Positions 22,797-34,904 of a stretch of DNA of 64,000 nucleotides are shown here, in pieces. Position 1 is the stretch's first letter, and every line of letters starts with the position of its first letter. The DNA lies in assembly GCF_964355755.1 (NCBI RefSeq), contig NC_092671.1:34925304-34989303 (forward strand), read 5' to 3'. The notes beneath the pieces were generated by a model. The model was not told the DNA's origin. It worked only from the letters and a program-made list of their open reading frames with translations, and did not search any database. A program made the translations under genes and the position numbers. The DNA is from Antedon mediterranea (taxonomy: Eukaryota > Echinodermata > Crinoidea > Comatulida > Antedonidae).

Positions 22797-24045
22797 TACC
22801 TTTTATAGTACTATCTCCATTTTTTAACACTATCTTTGCATCACTTATGTTCTTATTACTATAACTTAGATGTTTTAAAGTTCTCCAGAGTTCCTTAGGT
22901 TTAGCTTTATTTTCTAATATTTTGTTTTTTATAAAATCTGCTTTAGTATTTTTAATACTAGTTTGAACTAAATTTCTAATTTTAACATAATCTTCATAAA
23001 TATCTAAATGAGTTTTGTTGTTAGTGAACCTTTTTAGTAGCCTGTCTGGTTCACGCAGCAAACTAAGAATGTCTCCTGTCATCCATTCTTCAGTTCTTGA
23101 TTTAATGCGGATACGCTTCATTGGAGCTATTTTATCTATTAGTGTTGTTATAAGGTACTGGTGAAAATTATTAAAAGCACTATTTACTTCGTTTGAGTTA
23201 TACACGTTAGACCAGTCTATATTTTCAGATAATGTAAAATTAAGTAGTTCGGGTGTATAATTTTTTAAAGACCGAAACTCGGCATATTTATGTTCGTTTA
23301 ATTTAGCATGAGACTTTTTTCTAATACAAAAGGTGATGAAGTGGTCACTAAGACCGTATTTGAGTATACCACTATGAGTAATTGTGTGCTTGTTGTTACA
23401 CAATATGTGATCTATCAATGTTGATGATGTTGACGTAATTCTGGATGGTTCTTTAATTATTTGGTCCATGCCATGATTATTCAGCAACTCTTCATACTGT
23501 TTTGTCAGGGGATTCTTTCGATCGAGAATGTTGATATTAAAATCACCTAATATAATGGTCTCTTTTTCATTGCCTCCAATTAGGGTGTTGAAATCCTCGA
23601 TGAAGCAATGCTGATTTGGTGGTCGATAGACACACCCTATTAGAATAGGTTTAGACTTAGGTAAAAGTATGTCAATCCATACCGATTCCAGATTGCTGAT
23701 TGCTGTTACAGGCACTTCATTAAAAGCAAGGCTATCTTTTATATAAATTAAAGTTCCACCATGAGCATCTGATTTTCTGTCACATCTGACAGAGCTGTAA
23801 CCATTCATTTTTATTTCGTCGTCTGTGATTGACGTATGCAGCCATGTCTCAGTGACACAAATAACGTCTGCCTTGGTATTGACTGTAATTAGTTTGAGCT
23901 CAGAAAGTTTGGGCAGAAGGAATCTAGCATTAAGATGAATCAAATGTAGCCCTTTGTTCTTGAAAACTGCTAGATCAACAATGTCATTGATATTTTCTGG
24001 TCTTGGTACGTTAATGTTGCCAGAGTCGACAATCTCCGTATCCAT
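22705..24045 (-). pseudogene. LINE APE-type endonuclease domain
   Basis: A 446-codon frame has the endonuclease motifs in order: HLNARFL, VICVTETWL, GGTLIYI, CVYRPPNQ, IILGDFNIN, STLIDHIL and GLSDH. A linker region (KPKELWRTLKHL) then leads to the RT. The upstream PHD-like segment is one frame away. Confidence 0.85.
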
Positions 24046-24250
24046 AATAATTATATGGAGAAATTTGAAGGATTAGGCAGCGTGGGCATATCCAATTTAG
24101 AGAACACTTTTGCTTTAGATCAATTCGTCCGCATTTCAAATGACAGTCCTTAAGACAATCAGTACATTGAACATAGCGATGATTTCTTGCCACAGGGCGT
24201 TCACAAACTGCACAAGGATTCTTGACAGGACCAGGATTTGTCTCGATGTC
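24011..24250 (-). pseudogene. 2A-like motif and PHD-like zinc finger of the inner LINE
   Basis: Codons at 24227-24250 read DIETNPGP, preceded by LITAG, matching the DxExNPGP ribosome-skipping signature. It is followed at once by a Cys/His finger (PCAVCERPV, YVQCTDCLKDCHLKC, WICPRC). CR1-like LINEs of echinoderms are known to carry 2A-like motifs at this place. The frame is lost at 24045 before the endonuclease. Confidence 0.75.
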
Positions 24251-24550
24251 TCCTGCCGTAATTAATGTTCCATTAAATGTAGCGGTGTGATTGGTATAGT
24301 AAATACAGGGAGCTCCATATGATACCTATTTCGTAATTGGCTGGATTGGAAGTTGGCTAGGCCCACTTTGTTTACATCTGTGAGTGAGCCAAACCCCTGA
24401 TAAGGGGCTTCTCGAAGGCTGCCAAAAGTTAGTAGCCACACCAAACCTAGGCCTAGCAAGATCATGTTTCCTTGGCTTTAAATTTGATATTTTGTACACA
24501 ACTATGGGAGAGCAGGTACAAGCTGATTGACTTGCTGTGATGGACAGAGC

Positions 24551-24737
24551 TTTAAGCGTGGTTCCCACTAGCGACGCAACGCAAGGACGTAACGCAACGC
24601 AAGTGAATTGACCAATCACAAGCGATGGCTTATTCGCTTGTGATTGCTAACTGTCTATAACTTCGCTTGTCATTGGTTAAAACGCTTGCGTTGCGTTTAC
24701 GTCCTTGCGTTACGTTCTAGTGGGAACCAAGCTTTAG
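24551..24737. repeat. Inverted-repeat MITE with GCAACGCAAGG core
   Basis: Left end GGTTCCCACTAGCGACGC and its near-complement at the right (ending CTAGTGGGAACCA) form arms of about 45 bases. Both arms carry ACGCAAGGACGTAA. Flanking AGCTTTAA and AGCTTTAG could be an 8-bp target duplication. Confidence 0.6.
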
Positions 24738-24768
24738 ATAAGAAATATGATTAAATGTTGACTTACAA

Positions 24769-25050
24769 ATCGTGAAGAAGGACTGTCTAGACGGTCTAGG
24801 ATTCCAAGGAAAGCCGCCCCATATACTCTTTAAAGTGCTATCATATGTTGACAAAGTAGAAATCCTCAAAAACCGACATAAACTCGCTAGTCCAGGTGCC
24901 TACATTATAGACGACCTAACCCGCACGGACAGGCAAGAGAAGAACAAGTGGAAGACCCAAGTTAAAGCCCTGTATGATCAAGGAATCAAGCTTAAGTTCA
25001 GAGCCGGGAAATGGCGTTCATCAACTGGTATCCCACATGCGTTTAAGTAG
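24769..25050 (+). pseudogene. LINE ORF1, C-terminal part
   Basis: Resumes the outer-LINE ORF1 after the inner insertion: GKPPHILFKVLSYVDK, ILKNRHKL, ALYDQGIKLKFRAG and a stop at 25050. This resembles the C-terminal domain of L1-type ORF1 proteins. Confidence 0.7.
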
Positions 25051-25373
25051 TAACCTGTTTGCACAATGATGAACTCTATCCAGCTTCATCTATCCAAGAA
25101 GAACTTTTTTTCCCTCGACTTTACATAATTATATTATTTTAAAATATGCAATGATATCGTTTTTCCGTTAGCTGTTCATTATTACTATATTACATCGTAT
25201 TATTATATTGGGAGCTCCTGTTTTAATTTACTTCTGTAAATGCACTCTTATCATATCTTGTTTTTCTGTTTTGTTAATGTATTATTATTATTGTTATTAT
25301 TTACTATATTGTTTTCTATTACCATTTACTTTATATTCAGTGATGCTTCTCAAATTGTTAAATCGTTGTCAAA

Positions 25374-26385
25374 ATGATGTATGAGAATTATTTTTGTCAT
25401 CTCCCATTCCATGATTTTACTATAGATTCTGATACTATTAACTATAGTGATATATCTAACATTATTATAAACCCCCTTGCTCATACTGAATATGATAAAT
25501 TTGATGAACATTCCGAGCCTCTTGCCAACCAATTAAATTCTAGAAATTCGACACTCGAGGATTGTATATATTATGACACTAATCATTTTAATACCACTTT
25601 TAGAAATGTTTCAAATTCCCTAATTTCTCTCTTTCATGTTAACATTAGAAGCGTTACAAATAAAACTGATTCCCTTGAACTATTTTTAAATTCAATTAAT
25701 TTAAAATTTTCTATTATTGGTCTCTCTGAGACGTGGTTGAATGACACGTCACCTACTCCCTTCTTGCATAATTATTCATTTATATTTAAAAATAGGCAGT
25801 CTGGTAAAGGTAGTGGCGTAGCTTTTTTTCGTAAAAAACGATTTTAATGTTAGAGTCCGTCTTGATCTATCGATTTCTCAACCATATGATTCCCTTTTTC
25901 TAGAAATAGTACATCAAAATAAAAGAAATACAATCGTTGGTGTAATTTACCGTCCTCCAGATGGTAATATTGATCATTTCTCCAAATCCTTCGATGAACT
26001 CTTAAATAAAATAAATTCTGAACATAAACCCTGTCATATCATGGGCGATATAAATATTGATATCATAAAATATCAAAATCATATTCAAACTAATAATTAT
26101 ATTGATATGTTACTTTTTCGCTCATTTTATTCAACAATTTCAAAACATACTCGAATCACACCGAATACCGCCACCTTGATTGACCATTTTTACACCAATA
26201 TTATTGATACAAAAATACATTCTGGTGTATTTATTTTTTATATATCCGACCACCTTCCTATCTTTCATATAGTAGATGAAAAAGTATACCATACTGACAC
26301 CGACAATGTACCATCTCGTATATTAGATATTGATGCTTTGTGTGGTGATTTGGTTGAGGAAAATTGGTCTGAGGTTTACGATTGA
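25374..26385 (+). pseudogene. Outer LINE ORF2, endonuclease region
   Basis: Shows ISLFHVNIRSVTNKTD, IIGLSETWLND and SGKGSGVAFF, then a frameshift near 25845, VGVIYRPPDGN, IMGDINIDI, TATLIDHFYTN and ISDHLPIF. APE-type endonuclease motifs are complete but spread over two frames. Confidence 0.75.
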
Positions 26386-28393
26386 TAAATTTCTTAACAC
26401 ATTCTATAAAATTCATAATAAACATATTAAAAATAAATATAATGTATCAAATAAAATGAAAGCAAAACAGTCTTGGATGACAGCTGGCTTAATTAAAAGT
26501 AGCAAAAAGAAACAAAAACTTTATAAAAATAAATTTATTCTCATGATATTCAACATAAAAGTATATACAAAAATTTTAAAAATATGTATACTAAACTCTG
26601 TCGAACCGCCAAAAGAATGCATTATATATCAACATTTCAAAATGTAAAATGTAACCTTAAAAAGACCTGGGCTATAATAAATTCTGTATTAAGACCAGAA
26701 AATCGAAACAACTTTCCATCCCTCATAAATAACGGTTTTGAAACAATTACATCAACTAAAGAAATATGCGATTCATTTAATAAGTACTTTTCAACAATTG
26801 ATTCAAATTTAAATAATTCTATGCCTGACCCTCATATTGACCCAATCTCATATTTACCTAATCCAATTTCTCAATCCTTTTTTATAAATCCTGTTACAAA
26901 AGAAGAAATAATAATTATTGTCAACAATTTAAATCCTAATAAAGGATCTGGTGACGATAATATCACTTCACGTACGATCAAACGAATACTGCCGTACATA
27001 ATTGACCACATTACCTTCTCTATAAATTGTTCATTCTCATCTGGTGTATTTCCATGTTTATTAAAAATAGCTAAAGTTTTTCCAATCTTTAAGAAAGGTG
27101 ACAAGGACAAGTTAAAAATTACAGGCCTATCTCCCTTCTTAGTGCTTTTTCTAAGATCTTAGAAAAACTCATGCACCAGCGACTCTATGATTACCTTACT
27201 AAATTCAACATTCTTTATACTCACCAATATGGCTTCCGTCATAACCATTCCACATCCCATGCAATTCTGGATCTTGTTAAAAACATCACCTCATCTCTTG
27301 ACAATAAACAATTTTTACTCTCCGTTTTTATAGACTTAATTATGGCATTAGAGGAATTGCATTAAACTGGTTTGAAAGTTATTTAGTAAACCGTAAACAG
27401 TATGTTGCGTTAGGCTCATTTAAATCATCAGTGGAGGCTGTAAATTGCGGAGTGCCTCAAGGGTCGGTTTTAGGACCACTACTATTTTTAATTTATGTAA
27501 ATGATCTTTCTATCAAGTGACACTCTGAAAGTCATATCCTTTGCTCTGATGATACTACGATTTTGTATTCTCATTCTGATATCAATGTCTTATATAACAC
27601 CGTCAACACTGAACTAAATAAAATTACTGACTGGTTCACCTCAAATAAGCTTATTGTTAATGTACAGAAAACTAATTACATTTTATTTCGTACTCATCAA
27701 AGACAAATTGATTTCTCTAATCTTAATATTTACATTAACAATAATATTATTGAACGTAACCCGAAGTACTATTCCTCGGAGTTTATTTACATGAATACTT
27801 GAGATGGACCAGCCATCAAGCGTATGTATCTAACAAGATATCTAAAGTAATTGGCATCCTTTGTAAATTGAGACACTTTTTTCCACAACATATCTTACTC
27901 TTTTTATATAACACCCTTATACAACCTCATCTTCTTTATTGCAACATTATTTGGGCAGCCAACTACCCATCAAATTTATAAAAACTTAATAAACAAATTA
28001 AACGTGCTGCCCACATTATTACTTTCTCTCACTATCTCGCCCCTTCCCAACATTTACTTAAAAAACTCAATATTTCTACATGATCTATTTACAACACAAA
28101 TTGCTTCCTTTATTTTTCAATTCTTTAATACCAAACTCCCTGTGACAATGTCTAATCTATTAAGTCATCATACAAAATCACACAAGTACAATTTACGTAT
28201 CGACAATAAATTTCAGCATCTTGATGTACCTCCTTTTAGACTGAAAATTTCCGAATATTTTATTTCTGTCTCAGGACCGCGAATATGGAATGATCTTGAT
28301 GACAAACTAAAGCATTTTAAATCTCTTTATACTTTTCGGAAAAATTTTAAAAAAATATCTTATTTCTTTATACTAATTTTAATATTATTATGA
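26386..28393 (+). pseudogene. Outer LINE ORF2, reverse transcriptase region
   Basis: RT motifs in order over several frames: [58 protein letters not shown] (about 27450-27510), the SDDTTI site (about 27548-27565), ITDWFTSNKLIVNVQKT, and a C-terminal region ending near 28393 with GPRIWNDLDDKLK. At least four frame breaks. Confidence 0.75.
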
Positions 28394-28644
28394 TTGTAGT
28401 ACACTGAAAGTATCTATTTTTATTTCATCGTTTTTGTTTTTATTTATTATTTTATGTAGTAAATTGTATTAGTTTAAATGTATGTGTATTGTTTCTGGGG
28501 TCTTTCTCGAGACAAGAAACTTGTTTTCCTCTAGAGAAGACCCCAAATGATGGCTTATTACTAGGTTTCATTTATGTACACACCTATAATTATATCATAC
28601 TGTATAATGCCATTGTTGAATAAATAAATGTTTTTTGAACTTTG

Positions 28645-29565
28645 AAGTATCTGTGTTGCAACAAGCATAATTTAGACTGTTGTACTGATTCATATTCACC
28701 ATCTTTCTTTGGCAATGGTGAAACTAAAAATATACCAACATATGTTACATTAATAACATCATCAGACATATACACACTGTACACTACTATGGCTGTGTGT
28801 GTATTTTACGTCGATCATCATTGGCTGCAAGTTATGTGTCCCATATGGGTCCACCAATCAAAACCTTATGCTTATTGATTGTTGGGATTCGTCAATTTTA
28901 ACCAATAGAATTTCATGACGTTAACAATTGTTTCATCTTTCAACAACAAGTCGTCACCGCCCCAGCGCGCACACTATAATACACATTACATCATGCGCAT
29001 CGCACACGTCATTCTGTAATTTGTGCGCGTAGTAAAGTAACTAGGCAGATTTAATCTCTATAGTAACATATCAAAACAATTCCCTCCTCTAGTAGGAACC
29101 TAGTTACGTTATAATAATTCCAAATAATTCGTTGAAAAACCCCTTTTAAAAATACCTTTAATATTTCAATCACTTCTAAATAAGTAGTAAATCAATGAAA
29201 TGAATAATTTCATATAAAATAAAGTTACAAAATCGGTTATTTAAACAAAATATTTGATTAGACAGAAAGTAGGGTAGGATTTATGCATATCTTTAGTTTA
29301 CTTATTTTTGTTCTAAAAATATTATTAATCAGAATTATTCTTACTTTAATATTAAAAATGTTATTTTATTATTCAATGCTATGTCCAGACCATATTATGA
29401 CTTCACTTGGAATCTACCAAGTGTATTGCCTTACTGTTCGATTTGAAATATCATCATAGTCTTACCTTTGTTATTTATTCGTGTTAACGACGTAGGCAGT
29501 CGTATTGTTGCACCACAAGAAGACAGGCATAATGCGTTATTTTATGACAGATATAGTAAATATAA
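28645..29565 (-). promoter_or_regulatory. Flank module F3, continuation
   Basis: Resumes module sequence cut at 18604: CAACAAGCATAATTTAGAC at 28658 matches 46633. It includes the CG-rich segment at 28960-29040 and the donor CAAAG|GTAAGAC near 29460-29467. It ends where the Helitron inserted. Confidence 0.5.
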
Positions 29566-31119
29566 TCTATATATAAATTTACGTAAGGGCAAAATTCGGT
29601 AAATCGCGCCTTACTTCTAGAATTTTTACTCGATGGTATATAAAGTTGGTGGGTACTTTCGGTACTGATTTTAACCACCTGGATGTAACCCTGTTTACTA
29701 ATTAAATTGAGTTATATAATTAGTTATTGACGATTAAAACGAATTTTAATTAGGTTCAACGATTTGCCCCAAATAGGGGTGTTTTCCGTTCGTGGTATAC
29801 ACTGTCTAATGGATGTCCAACTTGAAAAATACCCGCACACAATAATACGAGGACGCTTCGCATTTTCCTATCTCCTCCTACGATAATTGTTTTTAATAGC
29901 TGAAAACCGGTTGAACTGCTCGAGTACAGCACCATAATGTTGAAGACAGGCCGATTTTCTTAAAAAAATACTATTTTGATAGATTTAATTTACGTTTTTA
30001 CAAATGTATTGATTTGCGATGAATGAAACATTCCAATCTTTCACTCTGCCAGTTTGGTTTAACACAAGTAGGTAAATTTATGAGCCCTTGGAGAATAAAC
30101 TTGCAATACTTTGACAATACAGTACTGCAAATACCTATTAACCATTTTTGGTCGTCATTTGAATCGAACATTTCTTACTGTGAATACTGTTAGATGTAAA
30201 AAAATATATACAAATAAACTTTATTACTGTGATTATGGGTAGACTCTACTGTTAGATATATACACACGTAATATACAAATAAACTGACAGTTGCTTCTCA
30301 ACGTTTGCATTAATTAATAATTACAAAAAATATAAACGTCGAAGTGGTGTATCGTTACATGTACTTTAATATTTCAATCGACTATGACAGTGACAGTTTT
30401 AACAAAGTATTAAATCGCAAATGTTTTACTATATTTAGTCACCGTTAGTGGTATATTATTTATAGGCCTATCAAAAATGAAAACAATATTTCGTTACTGA
30501 CGTGGATAAAGAATATATTTAAAAAGGAGATGAGAGTATATTGAAAAGGAGATGAGGGTACCCAGACTTAGGCCTAAGAGGTTGAGAAAAAATCGCGAAC
30601 GGGAATGACATACGCCGCCAATAGTTTGACTTTTCAATTCAATTCAAACATTTCATTCAAAATATTTCATTCAAAACATTTCGTTCAAAACATTTCGTTC
30701 AAAACATTTCATTCAAAACATTTCATTCAAAACAATAAATTCAAAGCATTCAATTCAAAACATTTCATTCATATATCGCGCCATTCAATTCATATCGATG
30801 CATTTCATTCACATACCGCGTCATAAAATTCATATCATCGAAATGTTGCGTAAACGGCGTTCCATACCTAATTGGGTTTCTTTAAATGAATAAACAATTT
30901 GGACTCATTTTGTGGTAAGTTTCTCTTTCGGAAGTAATTCCCAGGGTGCTAATTTTGTTTGACTACATAAATAATTGTGTCTGTAAACGACAATGTTATA
31001 GTCCTGCGGTACGTGCATTTGAAATCGCCAGATTTTTTACCCTGAAATTACTGTGTATTCGAGAACCATCTGTGGGCACGACCTAGATGGTACGCGAGCG
31101 AAGGGAGCGTACCATCTAG
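29566..31119 (+). mobile_element. Non-autonomous Helitron
   Basis: Begins TCTATATATAAATTT and ends CTAG, placed between A (29565) and T (31120). A perfect 13-bp stem (31083-31095 with 31107-31119, loop of 11) lies right at the 3' end. The paralogous site near 47545 reads ...AAATATAA-TACTAATAAT... with nothing inserted. No Rep/helicase frame is present. A minisatellite sits inside at about 30637-30770. Confidence 0.85.
30637..30770. repeat. Minisatellite inside the Helitron
   Basis: About nine tandem units of 14-16 bases of the type AAAACATTTCATTC, with small variants (CGTTC, CAATTC). Confidence 0.7.
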
Positions 31120-31440
31120 TACTAATAATGTTTGATAAATAATAATCGAAATATTTTGGAAAGAAACTAAGCACAGGACAACTAAGTAAGGAGATGATGT
31201 CTCTTCACCGTGTTGTCGGAGCTAACGCTTGTAGTATACTGATGTTTATTGGTTATGTACACAAACTTTATTCCGCGCAACAATTGTGACGTCATACGTG
31301 TCATTAGGACAATAAAAGATGAATTATATATTTTGCTTCATTCACTCACAGGTGTCCTCTTTCTAGAAGTTTTTTTTATTAAGAACATTTTAAAACTAAT
31401 AAAATTGATTGCGATTTATTCCCGATCATTATAAAAATAT
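31120..31440 (-). promoter_or_regulatory. Flank module F3, CRE/TATA end
   Basis: Nearly identical to 47560-47880 and 60190-60480. TGACGTCA stands near 31287-31294 and TATATAATTC (minus) near 31324-31334, with an AP-1/CRE-like TGAATGA just beyond. The block spans what I take as the distal promoter of the Ig unit. Confidence 0.4.
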
Positions 31441-32670
31441 TTGTATAATCCCCGAATAGACCTAAATATATATCTATTATAACAAAAAATAAATTAAAAA
31501 AAATTAACAATAAAACTGTAAAAATCACAATACAAACAATATTTACAGTGTTTTAAAAAAAGGACATTGACTTGATTAAATAACGGACAATGTTGTAATT
31601 AAAATGATAACATTAAATTACAATAAATTGTTTTATGATTGTGATTTATTTTCGCGATTTAATTGATAGGTAATTAATTAAATTCCTAAACATTTAATTT
31701 TGTGATTTCTCTGATTTACGCTCTTCATTAATAATTGCATTAATATTACATGTATCCAGTAGCGGACAATCGCTGTAAAAATAGTGACCAGCTACAATTA
31801 TATAGAAATGTAACTGAAATAAAGACGTCAAAAATGGATTCCAATATTATAATGCTCTCTCTATCAAAAGAAATAAAATTACATTTATAATTATGACCTT
31901 TCATTTCAGGTTTAACCAAACGACTTCGTCTGCTTAGTCTTCTTAACAATAACATGTGATTAAGAAAATTGCTTTCCGTCTTATCAAGTTGTTTAGAATT
32001 ATTAAAGCTCAGGTACAGGCATGAATTTAAATATAATATTTGGTTAATTGTACATAAATAAAATATTTGTAACAGAAATCAAGACGAAAAAATATGAATT
32101 TCCCTTAATATGGTCAAATACAAAATTTGGCAAAATTCTTCTATAAAAACCAAGAAGACTTTTTTTCAGTAGTTAGGTAGTTAACCTAATGTAATAACAT
32201 GTCTGGTGACTCCAACAAGCTTGTGTAACATAAATAAAACTCCAACAATTATGAAACATAGGGGAAACTATAGATCGACAAATATTGGAATGTATGATCA
32301 ATAGAAATTTTTTGCCCGCACCTGGCCTTTAATATCTTTTAGTATGCCTTATGGATCTGTGTATATCCGTTTAGTTTTAAAATCGTCAAATCGCCATCTT
32401 TTATGTAATACGTTCATTGCTTTTTGCGTTTATCCTCCAACTTAAACGTCACTAAATTATTTCTGGTCATTTTTTTTTAAATTTGACGTAGTGATGTTGA
32501 ATAATACATTCTTTTAAATATTTACTGCATAGACTTTTAAATCGAGGACCACTGTGTAGTATCGAAGTTCAATACCGATTTGATACTGTTGAATCGACTT
32601 TCACAAAAACAAAAAGAAAATCAAAATTTATTTTTTCTAAATGTCTATTTATTACCTTTAGAGTACACGT
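31440..32670. other. Intergenic stretch with promoter-like module and TTAA element
   Basis: Paralogous to 2460-3550 and 47880-48900. Holds the exon-1/promoter-like module at 31970-32000 and 32335-32410, split by the TTAA element. No conserved coding frame. Confidence 0.4.
32006..32328. mobile_element. TTAA-flanked MITE, short copy
   Basis: 323 bases bounded by TTAA at 32002-32005 and 32329-32332. Ends AGCTCAGGTACAGGC and (complement) AGGCCAGGTGCGGGC form terminal inverted repeats. The paralogous site near 48558 reads GAATTATTAATATC, an exact empty site. TTAA duplication suggests piggyBac-type mobilisation. Confidence 0.8.
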
Positions 32671-32676
32671 TTTATT
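32671..32676 (-). terminator. Putative poly(A) signal of peptide gene B
   Basis: AATAAA (minus) about 300 bases after the stop at 32978, at the same place as in copies A and C. Confidence 0.4.
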
Positions 32677-32977
32677 AATATAATATTATTATTATGCATA
32701 GGCCTATCATTCTAGGAGAATCTGTATTAATATATTAAACTTGAAATTAATCCGTATATTGTTTTGTATCTCATATGTCCAGTATGTAAATCGTCCATTT
32801 TTGCGTTTATTGTAAGGAAGCGAATAGTGATTTTTACTCGATGACATGCCGATCAATTTTACAACCCAGTATATTATGTTAATGAACAACATGATTGGAG
32901 ACGGCGTTTCTAGCTATTTATGAGACTAATCCTCGTAATGGAATGATATAATACGCGTTTCATTACTACAGTGCATC

Positions 32978-34904
32978 TTAAATGCCTCCTTTTTTAATCG
33001 GTGATCTAATTTTTCTAGTCATCTCGGCATTCTGGTTACCGTCTTCTTGTACTTTCAACGGATTTGCTGCAGCAGCAACTAAAATAAAGACAATAATATG
33101 TGTATGATAATATTAATTCAAAATAACGCTTAAAGGTGTATTGTCCCCCAAAAACATGAACAATGAAGATTAATTAAATCAGACTTTGAATAAGTTATTT
33201 GGTAGTTTTAATAAAGTTAGTCACTTTAGTAGAATAAAAAAACCCAAATGACAAATAAATAAACCAAAAACTCATTACATTCTCTTGCAACCAATTTGAC
33301 TATTTTTTGCTTTAAAGCTCAGGTACAGGCATGAATTTTAAATATAATATTTGGTTAATTGTACATAAATCAAATATTTGTAACAGAAATCAAGACGAAA
33401 AAACATGAATTTCCCTTAATATGGCCAAATACAAAATTTTGCAAAATTCTTCCATAAAAACCAGGAAGACCTTTTTTCAGTAGTTAGGTAGTTAACCTAA
33501 TGTAATAACATGTCTTGTGACTCCCTAGAAGGTGAAAAAAGATGGTGGATATACGGTGGATAATTTTTGCTATAGCATGAAAATAAAAATTTGAAGTTGA
33601 ATAAAAATTCCAGAAATGTAATATTCAAGTTATATTACCTATACTTAGTCATCTGAAAATTTTTTTTACCACACTGTTTATTTTTCGTAGCTTTTTAAAA
33701 TGCCTCTCTATTTACAAAATTTGTGTACAAAAGAATAGAGATTTTACTGTGTAATTTGAACTATCCCCCCACTGATAAGAAAGTGCTTATTTTCAACAAG
33801 CTCGTGTAACAAAAATAAAATCCCAAAAATTATGAAACATAGGGGAAACTATAGATCGATAATTATTTGAATGTATGATCAATAGAAATGTTTTGCCCGC
33901 ACCTGGCCTTTAAATCACATTTTTCCAGGTAACTCATTTTTTCGATCCAATTTTTTGTCAATGTGAATATTATGTGACATTAAAATGACATATTCAACAA
34001 AAAATGTTGTAAGAATTTTTTCAGGGCAACAATATATCCTTAATGTAAATGTTTTAGAAATTCCAGTGAGACATCGCTAAGAAGAATGTAAAGACTTTAT
34101 TCATTTTAGGGACGAATCCAAATAATTACCGTTTTCATTGCTGTTTCCTCCAGAGTTGAGTTGAGCCGGATCTGCATCTTCGTTAGATGTTGTCTCATCA
34201 TTCCCTATCAGTATTGTAAATATTGATTAGTTTCACACACAATATTGCTATGCTAACAGGGCATTGTTGTAATGAATTTCTTTCAAAATTGGTCTTAGGC
34301 TATGTCTATACTATCAAACTGTATGTGACAAGAAAATGCGATGTACCCAAATATGGATATGATGATGTCATATCACTACCATATTTGAGCATATCACTAC
34401 CATATTTGGGCACATCACACTTTTTTGTCAAACTAGTTTGAAAGTGTAGACAGAGCTTTAATTATTATGGTTAATTGATGATTTGTACTTTTAGGTCTAC
34501 GTCTACAACTTTTTTTATTTGGTTGCTTAATTTAAAGGTTGAAAAAATAATGATGTTTTATATGTGATGTTAAGGTTTTTATAACCCAACTTGTAGTGTA
34601 TTATAATCGGTTAAATGTGTAACATCGAACTACAGTGCCATAAATAGGATTACCACTACACTATTACGCTAGGAAATTTGTCATTAATTTTTCCCATTTT
34701 GTTTTTATCTCATGACAGAACAACTTGTTTCATAATGGTGTATCAACAATAATTATAAATCAATTGATAATTTACATACATTGCATTAAAATATTACACA
34801 AATTATTATAATTAGGCCTATACAAAATTAATCTTACTTCCAGGTCTTGCTGCCGATAACGCAATCAGTACAAGAAGCATTGATAAAAAGAACAACTTAT
34901 TCAT
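32978..34904 (-). CDS. Secreted cationic peptide precursor B (spliced, 80 aa)
   Basis: Coding exons 34838-34904, 34130-34204 and 32978-33078 (minus), with GT/AG borders and phase-1 introns as in copy A. Leader MNKLFFLSMLLVLIALSAA is a clear signal peptide. The middle exon is acidic (NDETTSNEDADPAQL...). The last exon ends in TRKIRSPIKKGGI, net strongly positive. The last intron carries a TTAA element (33316-33909) and a MITE lies just upstream of the acidic exon. Upstream are the non-coding exon 1 and TATA box at 36502-36636, separated by an intron with a minisatellite. The tail differs completely in length and content from copy A beyond NAEMT. Confidence 0.75.
33316..33909. mobile_element. 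TTAA-flanked MITE, long copy
   Basis: 594 bases with the same ends as 32006-32328 and TTAA at 33312-33315 and 33910-33913. The paralogous position near 49549 has no insert. The short copy looks like an internal-deletion derivative. It sits in the last intron of peptide gene B and should be spliced out. Confidence 0.8.
34297..34460. repeat. Palindromic MITE, copy 4
   Basis: Same family and same position as 4439-4600 and 49933-50098. Confidence 0.6.

Larger units (their letters stand above)
19112..24765 (-). mobile_element. Inner CR1-like LINE with 2A-like motif
   Basis: Reads on the minus strand, with its 3' end at the poly-T run near 19113-19127. Coding parts in order are: 2A-like motif plus PHD-like finger (24011-24250), APE endonuclease (24045-22705), reverse transcriptase (22796-21937), a hAT insertion, and the RT C-terminal region (20396-19670). 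One frameshift near 24045 and others near 22000-22100 disable it. The 5' boundary is uncertain; outer-LINE sequence is back by 24769. Confidence 0.8.
18605..28644 (+). mobile_element. Nested retrotransposon complex (outer plus-strand LINE)
   Basis: The outer element is a plus-strand LINE with ORF1 beginning at 18715 and ORF2 running 25374-28393, ending near 28644 after an AATAAATAAATG tail. Target DNA on both sides is the flank module that is uninterrupted at 46560-46640. It is itself interrupted at about 19112-24765 by a minus-strand LINE. Frames are broken in several places, so it is inactive. Confidence 0.75.
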
